Part shown: piece by piece, positions 14,353 through 14,437 of the stretch | How positions within the stretch are numbered: the stretch's first letter is position 1 | Layout of the letters: each line of letters starts with the position of its first letter | NCBI GenBank assembly: GCA_002311835.1 | Contig: DBZY01000027.1 | Location: 22,150-36,586, forward strand | From: Proteobacteria bacterium UBA1148 | GTDB taxonomy: Bacteria > Pseudomonadota > Gammaproteobacteria > Steroidobacterales > Rariloculaceae | Length of the DNA stretch: 14,437 bases | Reading direction: 5' to 3' | Translations under genes and position numbers: made by a program | The notes under the pieces: generated by a model | Told to the model about the DNA's origin: nothing | Database searches by the model: none | What the model saw: only the letters and a program-made list of their open reading frames with translations

Positions 14353-14437
14353 TGGTGCCGATGGCCGGACTCGAACCGGCACGGCTTGCGCCACTGCCCC
14401 CTCAAGACAGCGTGTCTACCAATTCCACCACATCGGC
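14353..14437 (-). tRNA. leuU: tRNA-Leu, anticodon GAG
   Basis: Reading the minus strand, this folds as a complete class II tRNA. The 7-bp acceptor stem GCCGATG pairs with CATCGGC, followed by discriminator A and an encoded CCA end. The anticodon stem CTGTC/GGCAG (one G-U pair) holds the loop TTGAGGG, giving anticodon GAG, which reads leucine CUC/CUU codons. A long variable arm (GGC-GCAA-GCC hairpin) is typical of leucine tRNAs. The T arm is GCCGG-TTCGAGT-CCGGC. The 5' end falls exactly on the window edge, so its promoter and any upstream partner are out of view. It lies 74 nt upstream of nuoA on the same strand. The symbol follows the E. coli tRNA-Leu(GAG) gene. Confidence 0.97.

Noticed and set aside
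1..14437. Search for CRISPR arrays, insertion sequences, tandem repeats, phage genes, riboswitches or cargo genes
   Set aside because: None seen. The window is continuous nuo coding sequence plus one tRNA, with no long repeats and no room for an inserted system.

Overview
The window is one long minus-strand operon for the proton-pumping NADH:ubiquinone oxidoreductase (respiratory complex I, NDH-1). Transcription runs from a leucine tRNA gene at the right edge towards the left edge. All fourteen core subunit genes are present in the canonical order nuoA-B-C-D-E-F-G-H-I-J-K-L-M-N. nuoN is the only one cut: its C-terminus runs off the window at base 1. No extra gene is inserted between subunits and no frame is broken.

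Layout, read right to left: tRNA-Leu(GAG) at 14353-14437; a 74-nt gap with a candidate promoter and the nuoA ribosome binding site; nuoA, B, C and D (first membrane subunit and the quinone-side hydrogenase-like module); nuoE, F and G (NADH-oxidising module with FMN and most Fe-S clusters); nuoH (membrane anchor beside the quinone site); nuoI (two 4Fe-4S clusters leading to the quinone); nuoJ and nuoK; and the three antiporter-like pump subunits nuoL, nuoM and nuoN. Adjacent genes either overlap or lie 2-29 nt apart, except for 71 nt between nuoB and nuoC, so a single polycistronic mRNA with translational coupling is expected. No stretch above 300 bases lacks a gene.

Together the proteins move two electrons from NADH (FMN in NuoF, then the clusters in NuoE/F/G, I and B) to ubiquinone at the NuoB/D/H interface and couple this to proton translocation by NuoH, J-A-K, N, M and L. 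All expected cluster ligands of NuoB, E, F, G and I, and the key charged residues I checked in NuoA, J, K, L, M and N, are visible, so the complex looks functional.

Organism: nuoC and nuoD are separate, and NuoG is short (726 aa) and lacks the Cys set for cluster N7. This is the mitochondrial-like branch of bacterial complex I found in alpha-, beta- and some gammaproteobacteria, not the enterobacterial/Pseudomonas branch with fused nuoCD and a NuoG of about 900 aa. The tRNA-Leu(GAG) next to nuoA and the protein sequences suggest a gamma- (or beta-) proteobacterium of middling GC content. I cannot name the genus. The window is essentially a housekeeping region, and I see no sign of an undescribed system. 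The points worth a second look are the many non-ATG starts, a Ser/Gly-rich insertion in NuoC, start-site ambiguities and the tRNA-nuoA junction.
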